NCBI RefSeq assembly: GCF_004345425.1
Contig: NZ_SLVP01000004.1
Coordinates: 1-64,000, forward strand
Direction: 5' to 3'
Length of the DNA stretch: 64,000 nucleotides
Source of the DNA: Paenibacillus sp. BK033
GTDB taxonomy: Bacteria > Bacillota > Bacilli > Paenibacillales > Paenibacillaceae
Of the stretch, positions 28,744-37,463 are shown piece after piece. Below the pieces are notes generated by a model, which made no database searches, was not told the origin of the DNA, and saw only the letters and a program-made list of their open reading frames with translations. The position numbers and the translations under genes were made by a program. Position 1 is the stretch's first letter. Every line of letters begins with the position of its first letter.

Positions 28744-28756
28744 TTCTTTAGGAAGG

Positions 28757-28787
28757 AAGCCTATTGGGAAACCAATGGGCTTTTTTT
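28757..28787 (+). terminator. rpsR operon terminator
   Basis: AGCCTATTGG (28758-28767) pairs with CCAATGGGCT (28772-28781) around a GAAA-type loop and runs into T7. Confidence 0.92.
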
Positions 28788-28884
28788 CTTTTATTTTATA
28801 AAATAGGAATTGATCATTTGGCGGAAGAGGAATACAATAAGATGTAGTGCGAGCATATAAGTCGGCGATGATGTTGGGTCTTCA

Positions 28885-28902
28885 TTGTGAATAATTTCAC
28901 TT
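28885..28902. promoter_or_regulatory. Rex-type redox operator upstream of yjlC-ndh
   Basis: TTGTGAATAATTTCACTT matches the Rex consensus TTGTGAAWWWWTTCACAA at 16 of 18 positions. Rex senses the NADH/NAD+ ratio and in B. subtilis represses the yjlC-ndh operon. The site lies 79 bp before the yjlC homologue. Confidence 0.7.
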
Positions 28903-28980
28903 TAATTGTTAGTTGTGGAATAACGGCTTATGCAAGTCAATCATTTGATCGATTACAGATGGAAAGAGGGATGCATTCGT

Positions 28981-29403
28981 ATGTCTGAAACCGTAACGAA
29001 ATTACCTGAAGAATCCGGTTCTGTGCGTGAACTGGACGTGCTTGAGCAACTGTTGAAGCCGGAAATTCAGCAATCGCTGACTCAATTGGTGGAAAACCTG
29101 CCTAAACTGGCAGAACTGGTGACTCTGCTCACTAAAGCTTACGATGTAGCTACTACTGTAGCGAACGACAAAGTTCTTGTGAACGATATGGTTCACGGTT
29201 TTGGCGAATTCGTTAAACCAATCGTAGACACGACTAAAGGCATCGCTAACGCAGCTGTTGAAGCTGGCGACCGCGCGCAAGCCGACAACTCTACAATTGG
29301 TCTCTTTGGCATTCTGAAAATGCTAAAGGATCCGCAAGTACAAGCAACGCTTCGTTTCGCCCAATCGTTCCTGAACGTATTGGCTGAGCGTAAAAACGGT
29401 TAA
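28981..29403 (+). CDS. yjlC: DUF1641 protein (YjlC-like)
   Basis: The 140-residue protein is of the DUF1641 family. It has a mostly helical body (VLEQLLKPEIQQSLTQLVENLPKLAELVTLL) and GLFGILKMLKDPQVQATLRFAQSFL near the end. It lies 23 bp before ndh, as YjlC does in B. subtilis. Its role is unknown; a function with the NADH dehydrogenase is inferred from the operon. The ATG at 28981 follows GAGGG. An upstream ATG at 28930 gives a non-conserved extension. Confidence 0.82.
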   Translation: MSETVTKLPEESGSVRELDVLEQLLKPEIQQSLTQLVENLPKLAELVTLLTKAYDVATTVANDKVLVNDMVHGFGEFVKPIVDTTKGIANAAVEAGDRAQADNSTIGLFGILKMLKDPQVQATLRFAQSFLNVLAERKNG

Positions 29404-29426
29404 TCATACAAGAGCGGAGGGTAAAC

Positions 29427-30605
29427 ATGGCTAAGCAAATTTTAATTCTTGGCGGCGGTTACGGCGGTCTTCTTAGCGCACTGACAGCTCGCAAATACAT
29501 TTCGGCTGAAGAAGCGGAAATTACATTGATCAACAAAACTCCTTACCACCAAATCATTACCGAGCTTCACCGTCTGGCTGTTAGCGGCGTAAACGAAGGA
29601 AACGTAGCTCTTCCTTTGGATAAACTGCTGAAAGGCAAATCGATCAACCTGGTTATCGACACTGTAGATAACATTGATCCTGAGAAAAGACAAGTGAAGC
29701 TGGCTGGCAACGGCACAGTTCGATACGATCAGCTGGTTGTCGCTCTTGGCGGCGAAACGGCATTCTTCGGCATTCCTGGCCTGGAAGAAAACAGCCTGAC
29801 GCTGAAATCGGTTGAAGAAGCGAAAGCCGTTAGCGCGCATATCCAAAACCGCATTGCAGCTTACGCGCAATCGAAAAACAAAGCGGACGCAACAATCGTT
29901 GTTGGCGGCGGCGGCCTGACTGGTATCGAGCTGATCGGCGAAATCGTTGACATGCTTCCGAAATGGTGTGAACAGTATGGCGTTGACAAGAGCGAAATCT
30001 CCCTGTACAACATCGAAGCTGGTCCAACTATTCTGATGGGCTTCCCGGCCGATCTTCTTGAGCGCGCGAAATCCAGCCTGACTAACCGTGGCGTAAACCT
30101 GATCATGGGTGTAGCGGTTACGGAAGTTCAAGGCAACAAAGTTATGCTCAAAGACGGCAGTTCCATCGAAACGAATACGTTCGTATGGACAGGCGGTGTT
30201 ACAGGCAACCCTGTAGTCGCTAACTGCGGTATCGAAGTAAACCGCGGCCGTGCTTCGGTAACGGAATTCCTGCAATCGACATCCCACTCGGATATCTTCC
30301 TGGCTGGCGACAACGCGTTCGTTATGGGTCCAGAAGGCCGTCCATACCCGCCAAGCGCGCAAATCGCATGGCAAATGGGCGAGTGCATCGGTTACAACCT
30401 GTTCGCGCAGTTGAAAGGCATTCCGATGAAATCGTTCGAATTCGTTAACTCCGGCGTACTTGCTAGCCTTGGCCGCAAAGATGCAATCGGTACGATTGGC
30501 GCTAGCCAGCTGAAGCTGAAAGGCACAGCAGCTACGCTGATGAAAGAGGCAAGTAACGTTCGTTACCTGACTCACGTTAACGGTCTGTTCTCGTTCTTGA
30601 AATAA
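29427..30605 (+). CDS. ndh: Type II NADH dehydrogenase (NDH-2)
   Basis: The 392-residue monotopic flavoprotein transfers electrons from NADH to menaquinone without pumping protons. The FAD Rossmann motif is ILGGGYGGLLSAL, the NADH motif is VVGGGGLTGIELIGE, and the quinone-site region follows SAQIAWQMGE. Length equals that of B. subtilis Ndh. It belongs to a two-gene operon downstream of a Rex-like site, so it is probably induced when NADH rises. Confidence 0.93.
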   Translation: MAKQILILGGGYGGLLSALTARKYISAEEAEITLINKTPYHQIITELHRLAVSGVNEGNVALPLDKLLKGKSINLVIDTVDNIDPEKRQVKLAGNGTVRYDQLVVALGGETAFFGIPGLEENSLTLKSVEEAKAVSAHIQNRIAAYAQSKNKADATIVVGGGGLTGIELIGEIVDMLPKWCEQYGVDKSEISLYNIEAGPTILMGFPADLLERAKSSLTNRGVNLIMGVAVTEVQGNKVMLKDGSSIETNTFVWTGGVTGNPVVANCGIEVNRGRASVTEFLQSTSHSDIFLAGDNAFVMGPEGRPYPPSAQIAWQMGECIGYNLFAQLKGIPMKSFEFVNSGVLASLGRKDAIGTIGASQLKLKGTAATLMKEASNVRYLTHVNGLFSFLK

Positions 30606-30672
30606 TTTTATTGAAAAGCGAAACCGTTCCTTGGTTCGCGCGTAGTAATAATAAAATAAGCATGAACTTGGA

Positions 30673-30738
30673 GGAGCCTGCCACAGCGGGCTCCTTCTGT
30701 CTATTTCAAGGAGTCTGCATAGAAGCAGGCTCCTTTTG
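30673..30738 (+). promoter_or_regulatory. Tandem hairpins (terminator/attenuator) before the antiporter gene
   Basis: GGAGCC/GGCTCC (30673-30678, 30689-30694) forms the first stem. AAGGAGTCTGC/GCAGGCTCCTT (30708-30718, 30724-30734), with one mismatch, forms the second and is followed by TTGTT. GGAGCCTGC of the first stem is also fully complementary to GCAGGCTCC of the second, so two mutually exclusive folds exist. They probably end the ndh transcript. Confidence 0.6.
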
Positions 30739-30769
30739 TTATGCTGAAAAGAAGGAGGAAGGAGCGAAA

Positions 30770-31915
30770 ATGGAATTTATTCTATATTTGGCCATTATTA
30801 TCGTATCCACCAAACTGGCTGGTGCTTTATCAGTTAAACTGGGACAACCGGCCGTGCTGGGAAAGCTGGTGGCGGGCATCATTATCGGTCCGGCGGTGCT
30901 TGGCTGGGTGAAGCCGGATGATTTTATCGGCCATTTCTCGGAGATTGGCGTACTGCTGCTGATGTTCATAGCCGGGCTTGAGACGGATTTGGAGCAGCTG
31001 CGAAGAAATTGGCAGCCATCCTTCGCCGTAGCGATTGGAGGCATTATTCTGCCGTTTCTCGGAGGGTACGGGATTGCGGCAGCGTTCGAATTATCGAACA
31101 ACGAGGCGTTGTTTCTGGGGCTTCTGCTCTGCGCAACCTCGGTGAGCATATCGGTGCAGACGCTAAAGGAACTGGATAAGATGCAGTCGAGGGAAGGAAC
31201 AACCATTCTGGGCGCCGCAGTGGTAGACGATGTGCTTGTTGTCATTCTGCTCGCGGTCATGATGGGCTTCTTGGTACCGGCTAGTGATGTATCGTTGGGA
31301 CTATTGATCGGCAAGAAGTTATTATTCTTTGTTGTTATCGGTCTAGCGGGCTGGCTGCTTGTACCGCGCTTTTTAAAATGGCTTGCACCGCTCAAAGTAA
31401 CGGAGACGGTCATGAGCGCCGGTCTGATCATATGCTTCGCCTTCTCCTACTTCGCGGATGAGATGGGCATAGCCGGCATTATCGGGGCTTTTGCCGCCGG
31501 CATTGCCGTATCGCAGACGCCTTTCAGGCATGAAGTGGAGTCCAAGGTGGAGCCGATTGCGTACACATTATTCGTGCCGGTCTTCTTCGTAAGCATCGGA
31601 CTGCATATAACCTTTGACGGGGTAGGGGAGCAGCTGCTCTTTATATTGCTTGTAACGCTTGTTGCGGCGGTTACGAAGCTGCTTGGTGGCGGTCTCGGCG
31701 CCCGGCTGACGGGCTTTAACAACCGGTCTTCCATAGCGATTGGAGCGGGGATGGTGTCGCGGGGCGAGGTGGCTTTAATTATAGCCGCATCGGGGCTGGA
31801 GTCCGGATTATTGCCGGAAAAATACTTTACGTCGGTTATCCTGGTTGTTATTCTGACGACGCTTATTACTCCGCCGCTCCTCAAGCAGGTGTTCAAAGAG
31901 AGACAGACGGCATAA
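30770..31915 (+). CDS. Monovalent cation:proton antiporter (CPA2 family)
   Basis: The 381-residue integral membrane protein has about 12 hydrophobic segments and the CPA2/KefB motifs VGVLLLMFIAGLETDL-like (GVLLLMFIAGLETDL), ILGAAVVDDVLVVILL with the paired acidic residues of the ion site, and SRGEVALIIAASGLE. It lacks a C-terminal TrkA-N domain. It likely exchanges Na+ or K+ for H+; ion selectivity cannot be read from sequence. ATG 30770 follows AAGGAGGAAGGAG. The longer frame to 30611 crosses the hairpins. Confidence 0.88.
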   Translation: MEFILYLAIIIVSTKLAGALSVKLGQPAVLGKLVAGIIIGPAVLGWVKPDDFIGHFSEIGVLLLMFIAGLETDLEQLRRNWQPSFAVAIGGIILPFLGGYGIAAAFELSNNEALFLGLLLCATSVSISVQTLKELDKMQSREGTTILGAAVVDDVLVVILLAVMMGFLVPASDVSLGLLIGKKLLFFVVIGLAGWLLVPRFLKWLAPLKVTETVMSAGLIICFAFSYFADEMGIAGIIGAFAAGIAVSQTPFRHEVESKVEPIAYTLFVPVFFVSIGLHITFDGVGEQLLFILLVTLVAAVTKLLGGGLGARLTGFNNRSSIAIGAGMVSRGEVALIIAASGLESGLLPEKYFTSVILVVILTTLITPPLLKQVFKERQTA

Positions 31916-31922
31916 CAGAGAA

Positions 31923-31958
31923 AAGGAAAGGGCAGCCTTCGCAGGCTGCCCTTTCCTT
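31923..31958. terminator. Bidirectional terminator between antiporter and CNNM genes
   Basis: AAGGAAAGGGCAGCCT (31923-31938) pairs perfectly with AGGCTGCCCTTTCCTT (31943-31958) around a 4-nt loop. The two flanking genes converge on it. Confidence 0.9.
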
Positions 31959-31966
31959 GATATAAT

Positions 31967-33304
31967 TTACGCCGTTTCCACTTCGGCTTCATGAGTGCTT
32001 TCGTCAGCTTCTTCTTCGATAATAAGCTCGACTTTCTTAATGCGGTGCTTGCCTACTTCACGGATGATAAAACGGAGATTCTCGTATTGCATTTCCTTGC
32101 CCGGCTTCGGATCGGTAAATTCCGAGAACAGCCAGCCGCCGACCGTGTCGACATCTTCCTGATCGATTGCAACGCCAGTGATTTCGGATACATGATCAAG
32201 CGATACTTTGCCATCAAGCAGGTAGCAGTTATCCGCAAGCTTCTCGATTTCCTTCCGTTCATCGGTATCGAATTCATCCCGAATCTCGCCGACGATTTCT
32301 TCCAGAATATCCTCGATGGTAATCATACCGGAAGTACCGCCGTATTCGTCCATCAGAATCGCGATATGAACGCGTTCCTGCTGCATGCGCTTCAGGAGCG
32401 TCTTAACCGGCAACACCTCGGAAACGGTCAGTACCGGATGAACCAGCTTCTGAAAATTGAATTCTTTGTTTTCCTGGAATTCAAGGAACAGCTGCTTCGT
32501 GTTAATCATGCCAACGATGTTGTCTTTGCTGCCCGTTGCTACAGGGAAGCGGGTATACTGCTCTTTGCGGATGATGTCCATATTCTCCATCATCGAGTTA
32601 TTCGTATATAAGCAAATCATATCGGTACGAGGAACCATGATTTCTTTGGCGAGCATTTCGTCAAAGGCGAAGATCCGGCTTACGTAACCGTATTCGGTGT
32701 TATTGATTTTACCGCTTTGGAAGCTGTCGTTCAGAATGATCTGAATTTCTTCTTCGCTATGCGCTTCTTCATGCTCTTTCACAGCCTTCAATCCGAACAT
32801 GCGGATCAGGCTTGTTGCGGAACCATTCAGCACCCAGATGAACGGGTACATGATCTTGTGGAAGTAGATAATCGGTTTGGCTACGGCAAAGCTGATAAAT
32901 TCGGCTTTTTGGATGGCCCATGTCTTCGGAGCGAGTTCACCCATGACCACGTGCAGGAATGTAACGGCAACGAATGCTATAACAAAGGAAATAATATGAT
33001 TCAAATCGCTGTGTACGCCCAATTTCTCGAATAACGGATGGATTATTCGTTCAACGGTCGGTTCACCTAACCAACCAAGTCCGAGGGCGGTAATCGTAAT
33101 ACCGAGCTGACAAGCCGACAGATAAGCATCAAGGTTGCTTGTCACGCGTTGTACGGCAAGCGCGTTTTTCTTGCCTTCGAGCACCAGCTGATCCACTCGG
33201 CTCGCGCGAAGTCGGATAATCGCGAACTCCGTAGCAACGAAGAAGGCGGTCAATACAATTAATACAGCAATCATAAACAAATTAAATCCTATACTACTGT
33301 CCAT
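31967..33304 (-). CDS. CNNM/HlyC-CorC family protein (hemolysin-like, CBS domains)
   Basis: The 445-residue protein has an N-terminal DUF21/CNNM membrane domain with about four helices (to ~residue 200). A CBS pair (IMVPRTDMICLYTN; LPVKTLLKRMQQERVHIAILMDEYGGTSGMITIEDILEEIVGEI) and a C-terminal CorC_HlyC domain follow. Members are implicated in Mg2+/Co2+ export or homeostasis; the name hemolysin is historical. It is transcribed against replication, converging on the antiporter. Confidence 0.9.
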   Translation of the reverse strand: MDSSIGFNLFMIAVLIVLTAFFVATEFAIIRLRASRVDQLVLEGKKNALAVQRVTSNLDAYLSACQLGITITALGLGWLGEPTVERIIHPLFEKLGVHSDLNHIISFVIAFVAVTFLHVVMGELAPKTWAIQKAEFISFAVAKPIIYFHKIMYPFIWVLNGSATSLIRMFGLKAVKEHEEAHSEEEIQIILNDSFQSGKINNTEYGYVSRIFAFDEMLAKEIMVPRTDMICLYTNNSMMENMDIIRKEQYTRFPVATGSKDNIVGMINTKQLFLEFQENKEFNFQKLVHPVLTVSEVLPVKTLLKRMQQERVHIAILMDEYGGTSGMITIEDILEEIVGEIRDEFDTDERKEIEKLADNCYLLDGKVSLDHVSEITGVAIDQEDVDTVGGWLFSEFTDPKPGKEMQYENLRFIIREVGKHRIKKVELIIEEEADESTHEAEVETA

Positions 33305-33560
33305 TTGGGTTCTTCACAATCCTTTATGAAATATTATAAGTTCCTATGATCTACTATAACGAACTTCAGCTAGCAGATGCAAACTTGCTATTTTACTTTA
33401 CGGGCGCAATACCATCCATTATGGCGAAAAATTCGGAGCTAACATTACAATTTTGGCAAATACCTCGTCTTTACAAGGGTCTGTACAGGGGCGTATGATA
33501 AGTTCAGATGAGCTTGTAATGATCAAGCCAATCCCTTTAAGTCATAAGGAGGTAAGCGAT

Positions 33561-34328
33561 ATGGAAGCTTTTACGCTTACCCGCAAAGAGATGGCGGATT
33601 TGCTGCTTGCGATGCAAGGCCAAAATTGTTGTGGTCCTCTACAGGTTCTGCAGCAGGCTTGGAAACAATCGCACCGTGATGCGTATGAATCCGGATCGTC
33701 ACTGCCGGCTTTCCTGTCGACGGCGCTTCCGCCTGTCCTGGTAAAGCTGATTAAAGGACGCGAGGTAAAAGGATTCTCTTTGCAGGAGATATCCGCGTTG
33801 GGCGGATTAATAGATTTTTCGCAAATGTCGATTACGTCGATGCAAAACTGGGTAAAGAGAGATTTCAAGGCTTATTTCGACTGTCCGAAAATCGGCAAGA
33901 AATATTCTCTGAACCAGACTGCGCTCTTGTTTATTATCGAAGATCTGAAATCCAGTCTCGATTTCGGTTCTATAAGGAAGCTGTTCGACCGGTTGTTCAA
34001 TAAGCCGGAAGACGAAACGGACGATCTGATTGGCCCGCTTGAGCTGTATGCGGCATATACCTCGATGTACGATGAACTCGCCGCAAGCGGCTACCGGCTG
34101 CTTGATATGGCTCGTCCTTATGCGGATGCGAAGGACAGGGAAGTCATTATGGAGCAGATGCTTCACATCGCTTCGGAGCCGTTCCTGCAAGTTTTGCCGA
34201 AGTTAAACGAAGAGCAGACAGAGGCGTTGCGTCACATATTGTTCATCGCGGTCATTTCGATTCACACCTCTTACTTTCATTCGCTGGCCAAACGGTACTG
34301 TCACGCCACCCTGTTCCTGAATTCATAA
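33561..34328 (+). CDS. DUF1836 protein
   Basis: The 255-residue protein matches DUF1836, a family of small predicted helix-turn-helix proteins. The central SITSMQNWVKRDFKAYFDCPKIGKKYSLNQ stretch is diagnostic. ATG 33561 has a perfect AAGGAGGT 7 nt upstream. The open frame starts at 33453, but that part looks non-coding. DNA binding is inferred from the family. There is no obvious operon partner. Confidence 0.82.
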   Translation: MEAFTLTRKEMADLLLAMQGQNCCGPLQVLQQAWKQSHRDAYESGSSLPAFLSTALPPVLVKLIKGREVKGFSLQEISALGGLIDFSQMSITSMQNWVKRDFKAYFDCPKIGKKYSLNQTALLFIIEDLKSSLDFGSIRKLFDRLFNKPEDETDDLIGPLELYAAYTSMYDELAASGYRLLDMARPYADAKDREVIMEQMLHIASEPFLQVLPKLNEEQTEALRHILFIAVISIHTSYFHSLAKRYCHATLFLNS

Positions 34329-34403
34329 ACGATTCATAAACATAGGAAGGTGATTCAAAAAGGCAGCAACGAAAGCCATGCGCTTCCGTACTGCCTCAGC
34401 TAA

Positions 34404-34757
34404 TCAGAAATTATGTGATTGCTGTTCCGCCCAATCGCCGATATACGGCAGCTTGAAGCGCTTGCCCTGCAGGGCAAGCAGCATAAGGGCTATCCATAGA
34501 ATAAAGCCAAGGGGTGTCAGAACCAAGCCAAGAAGCCAGCCGATAACGGGAATGAAACCAAGCACGATATTGAGTACAATAAAGACAACGGAAATCGCGA
34601 TCGACTGAAGGGCATGAAATTTTACGAACCGGCTCTGTTTCTCCACGACCAGGAATATAATACCGGTGATAAAACCCAGGAAATAAGCAAGCAGTGCTGC
34701 CACTTTGGGGTCTATACCTGTTGAGGAACGATCAGGCTCGAAGGAAGCGCTGGACAT
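34404..34757 (-). CDS. DUF4870 membrane protein
   Basis: The 117-residue protein has three hydrophobic segments. The family signature LAYFLGFITGIIFLVVEKQSRFVKFHALQS is present, followed by the GLVLTPLGFILWIALM helix. DUF4870 proteins are small integral membrane proteins of unknown function. It is transcribed divergently from the CBS-pair gene. Confidence 0.88.
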   Translation of the reverse strand: MSSASFEPDRSSTGIDPKVAALLAYFLGFITGIIFLVVEKQSRFVKFHALQSIAISVVFIVLNIVLGFIPVIGWLLGLVLTPLGFILWIALMLLALQGKRFKLPYIGDWAEQQSHNF

Positions 34758-34879
34758 GAACGGATCTCATCCTTTCTATAATCGACTCTCTCGAGAAGAT
34801 TGTATTCATGTCCGAAAAGTTATATGTCATTACGTAAGTTATAATGAAGTCACTAGGAAAGATTGGAGTTGAATGACGG

Positions 34880-35308
34880 ATGAATATTGCGTTTTTTCTG
34901 CTGCCCAAGCAGGAGGTTATTACGGTAACGCAAGATGCAACGCTCAGGCAAACCCTCGAGAAGATGGAGCATCACCGCTACTCTGCGGTCCCGATTATTA
35001 ATGAAGAAGGGGGCTACGCGGGTACGGTAACGGAAGGCGATCTGCTCTGGTACATGAAGAACACGCCGGGCGTAAGCTTTGAGAACGCGAATAAGGTGAA
35101 GCTGCAGGATGTGCCGCTCCGCATGATGAACCGCTCGGTTCGGATTGACGCGGATATGAAGGATTTGATTGCCCTTGCGAAGGTTCAGAACTTTGTTCCC
35201 GTCGTGGACGACCGAGGTCACTTCATCGGCATCGTCCGCAGAAGCGAAATTATCGATTACTGCCAGTCCTTTATTCCGGGTTCCCCATCGGTTGCGATGG
35301 AGGCTTGA
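34880..35308 (+). CDS. CBS-pair protein
   Basis: The 142-residue protein consists of two CBS motifs (about 12-60 and 75-130) with nothing else, so it is a small adenosine-nucleotide-sensing unit. Stand-alone CBS pairs in Firmicutes include the c-di-AMP receptor DarB/CbpB; this protein has the same size but I cannot assign it to that clade. The c-di-AMP phosphodiesterase gene gdpP lies about 3 kb downstream. The ribosome site before ATG 34880 is weak. Confidence 0.8.
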   Translation: MNIAFFLLPKQEVITVTQDATLRQTLEKMEHHRYSAVPIINEEGGYAGTVTEGDLLWYMKNTPGVSFENANKVKLQDVPLRMMNRSVRIDADMKDLIALAKVQNFVPVVDDRGHFIGIVRRSEIIDYCQSFIPGSPSVAMEA

Positions 35309-35436
35309 TTGTTCCATTTAGGCATTATGAAATAAGCATATCCAGCAGCTCCAAAAAGGATGGCTTGCGCGGCTATATTTTCAGATAGGTTAGGAGAAAA
35401 TAGGCCAAGCGCGAGCATGACTTCAGGAGGGGCTTC

Positions 35437-37293
35437 ATGAATAGGAATGAGCACCAAAAAGACGGAGGCCGCAAACGGTACCGTCTTTTTGTTTTATTTT
35501 TTGCGATGGCGATCTCGGTAACGGGGCTGGCGGAAGGCGGCACGGCAGCTAAAGCGGAAGCAGCTTCGGAGACGGTCTATGATACGGTAATTGCAGGCGG
35601 CAGGGTGATGAATCCGGAAACCGGGCTGGATAAGAAAGGCTGGAATGTCGGCATAAGCGGCGGCCGGATTGCTGTTGTTACATCCAAGCCATTGAAGGGT
35701 AAGCATGTTATAAACGCGACTGGTCTTGTCGTGGCGCCTGGTTTTATCGACAATCTGTCCTACAACCCGAACCCGCTTGGCGTCTGGAACAAGATTGCGG
35801 ACGGGGTCACGACCAATATTGCCATGCATGGCGGAACCTCAGCGCCGCAGGAATGGTATAACTATTATGCAAAAAGCACGACGCCGGTCAACTTCGGAGC
35901 TTCGTTCTTCTACACCGAAGCCCGCAACCGTTATGAGCTCAGCCGTTATGACAGCGCGTCGCCGGATCAGATCAAGGAGCTGGTCAAAGAGGCGGAGCAG
36001 GCTCTCAATAACGGAGCGCTTGGCATTTCCTTCAGCCTTGAATATGTGCCGGGTATCACCGCCGCCGAGATTTTGCCGATGATGAAGCTTGCCTATGACT
36101 ACAACGTGCCGGTCTATTTTCATGCCCGTTATTCCGATATGGAGGAACCGGGCACCAATATGGATGCCCTTAACGAGCTGATCGGGTATGCCCGAAAAAC
36201 AGGAACAGCCGTCCATATTGATCATATCAACAGCACGGGGGGCACTTTCTCGATGAAGAGGTCCTTATCCTTTCTGGAGGCTGCCCGCAGACAAGGGCTC
36301 GATATGACCGCCTGCGTTTACCCCTACGATTATTGGGGGACCTACCTGAACTCGACTAGGTTTGACGAGGGCTGGCAATCGAGATTCCGGATTACGTTCC
36401 GTGATCTGCAGATTGCGGGTACCAATCACCGTCTAACGGAAGAGACGTTTAGCCGTTACCGCAAGGAAGGCAAGCTGGCGGTAGCTTACGCCATCCCCGA
36501 GCAGGACGTCGTAAAGGCGCTCAAGGCGCCTTACGTGATGATCGGAAGCGATGCGATCCTGGAGCCGGGCAACAACAATCATCCGCGCGCCTCCGGGACT
36601 TTCGCGAGAACGATCGGACGGTATGTCCGGGAGAAGCATACCCTTACCTTAATGGACGCCCTCTCGAAGATGAGCCTCATGCCGGCCCAAAGGCTTGAGA
36701 AGCAAGCCCCGTCACTACGCAAGAAGGGCAGGCTCGCCAAAGGAATGGATGCGGATATTGTCATCTTCGATTACAAGACGATTAAAGACCGCTCCACCGT
36801 TGAGCATCCGGAGCGATTATCCGATGGAATCCGCTATGTGCTTGTTGGAGGCCGGCTGGCTCTCGACAACGGCAAGCTGAATAAAGAGGTCCAGGACGGC
36901 CAGCCGGTTCGCAGCGAATTCGCGAGGGTAAAGAGCGGAGCGGGGCTGCTCAACTGGGGTGCCCGTCAATATGCGGTGGTTGATTATAAAGGCATGCGGT
37001 ACGTGGATGTCCGCTCGCTTGAGCAGCAGGGCTACAGGCTGGAATGGGATAAAACGAGCCGCAAGGTCATAGCCCGGCGAAGCAATAGCCAGGCTATTCC
37101 CGCGGTCAGCGGTGCCGAGCTGGCTCCCTCGGAAGGGATGCTTATGCTGGAGCGGGGATACCGGCTGGAGGCAGGGAACGCAAAAGCGGCCTTAATCTCG
37201 ATCGGAACCCGGACGTTTATGCCCTTAACCTTGCTGGACGAGCTTGGGTTTAAAGTAACCGCGGCGGGCGATGCGATATGGAAGGCAAGCTGA
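35437..37293 (+). CDS. Secreted amidohydrolase-fold protein (D-aminoacylase-like) with altered metal site and stalk domain
   Basis: The 618-residue protein has a signal peptide (1-43). The amidohydrolase fold (about 45-480) is most like D-aminoacylase. A C-terminal copper-amine-oxidase-N-like domain (about 500-618, RYVDVRSLEQQGYRLEWD) is common in exported Paenibacillus proteins. The usual HxH after PGFID is replaced (FIDNLSY, Leu107 and Tyr109). The bridging Cys position appears to be His131. His229, His260/His263, Asp372 and the HPRASGTF segment remain. It may use one metal, act on a different substrate, or be a non-catalytic binding protein. AGGAGGGG precedes the ATG. Confidence 0.8.
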   Translation: MNRNEHQKDGGRKRYRLFVLFFAMAISVTGLAEGGTAAKAEAASETVYDTVIAGGRVMNPETGLDKKGWNVGISGGRIAVVTSKPLKGKHVINATGLVVAPGFIDNLSYNPNPLGVWNKIADGVTTNIAMHGGTSAPQEWYNYYAKSTTPVNFGASFFYTEARNRYELSRYDSASPDQIKELVKEAEQALNNGALGISFSLEYVPGITAAEILPMMKLAYDYNVPVYFHARYSDMEEPGTNMDALNELIGYARKTGTAVHIDHINSTGGTFSMKRSLSFLEAARRQGLDMTACVYPYDYWGTYLNSTRFDEGWQSRFRITFRDLQIAGTNHRLTEETFSRYRKEGKLAVAYAIPEQDVVKALKAPYVMIGSDAILEPGNNNHPRASGTFARTIGRYVREKHTLTLMDALSKMSLMPAQRLEKQAPSLRKKGRLAKGMDADIVIFDYKTIKDRSTVEHPERLSDGIRYVLVGGRLALDNGKLNKEVQDGQPVRSEFARVKSGAGLLNWGARQYAVVDYKGMRYVDVRSLEQQGYRLEWDKTSRKVIARRSNSQAIPAVSGAELAPSEGMLMLERGYRLEAGNAKAALISIGTRTFMPLTLLDELGFKVTAAGDAIWKAS

Positions 37294-37406
37294 ACCCGCC
37301 GGTAGCAGCAGGGGCAGCGCCGGGGGCGGGATCGGGACTTCGGCGCTTTATCCTCGATAAGCGTGCGGCAAGCGCTAAAGGATGTGCGTGATCTATTTTG
37401 CTTTTA

Positions 37407-37415
37407 TGATATAAT
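37407..37415 (+). promoter_or_regulatory. Extended -10 promoter of DUF2232-gdpP-rplI
   Basis: TGATATAAT combines the TG extension (37407-37408) with a perfect TATAAT (37410-37415). The -35 is weak (GTGATC). It lies about 50 bp before the DUF2232 gene. Confidence 0.6.
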
Positions 37416-37463
37416 GAAATTTGAATGTTTGTTTACTGATTATGTACGCAAGAGGTGAACGGC

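Noticed and set aside
29442..30575. 377-codon open frame antisense to ndh
   Set aside because: It mirrors ndh codon structure, has a Cys/Arg/Gln-rich unlikely protein, and lacks a ribosome site.
35257..35457. Minus-strand 66-codon frame across the gap before the D-aminoacylase-like gene
   Set aside because: The product looks protein-like in part, but it starts with TTG, has no ribosome site and overlaps genes on both sides.
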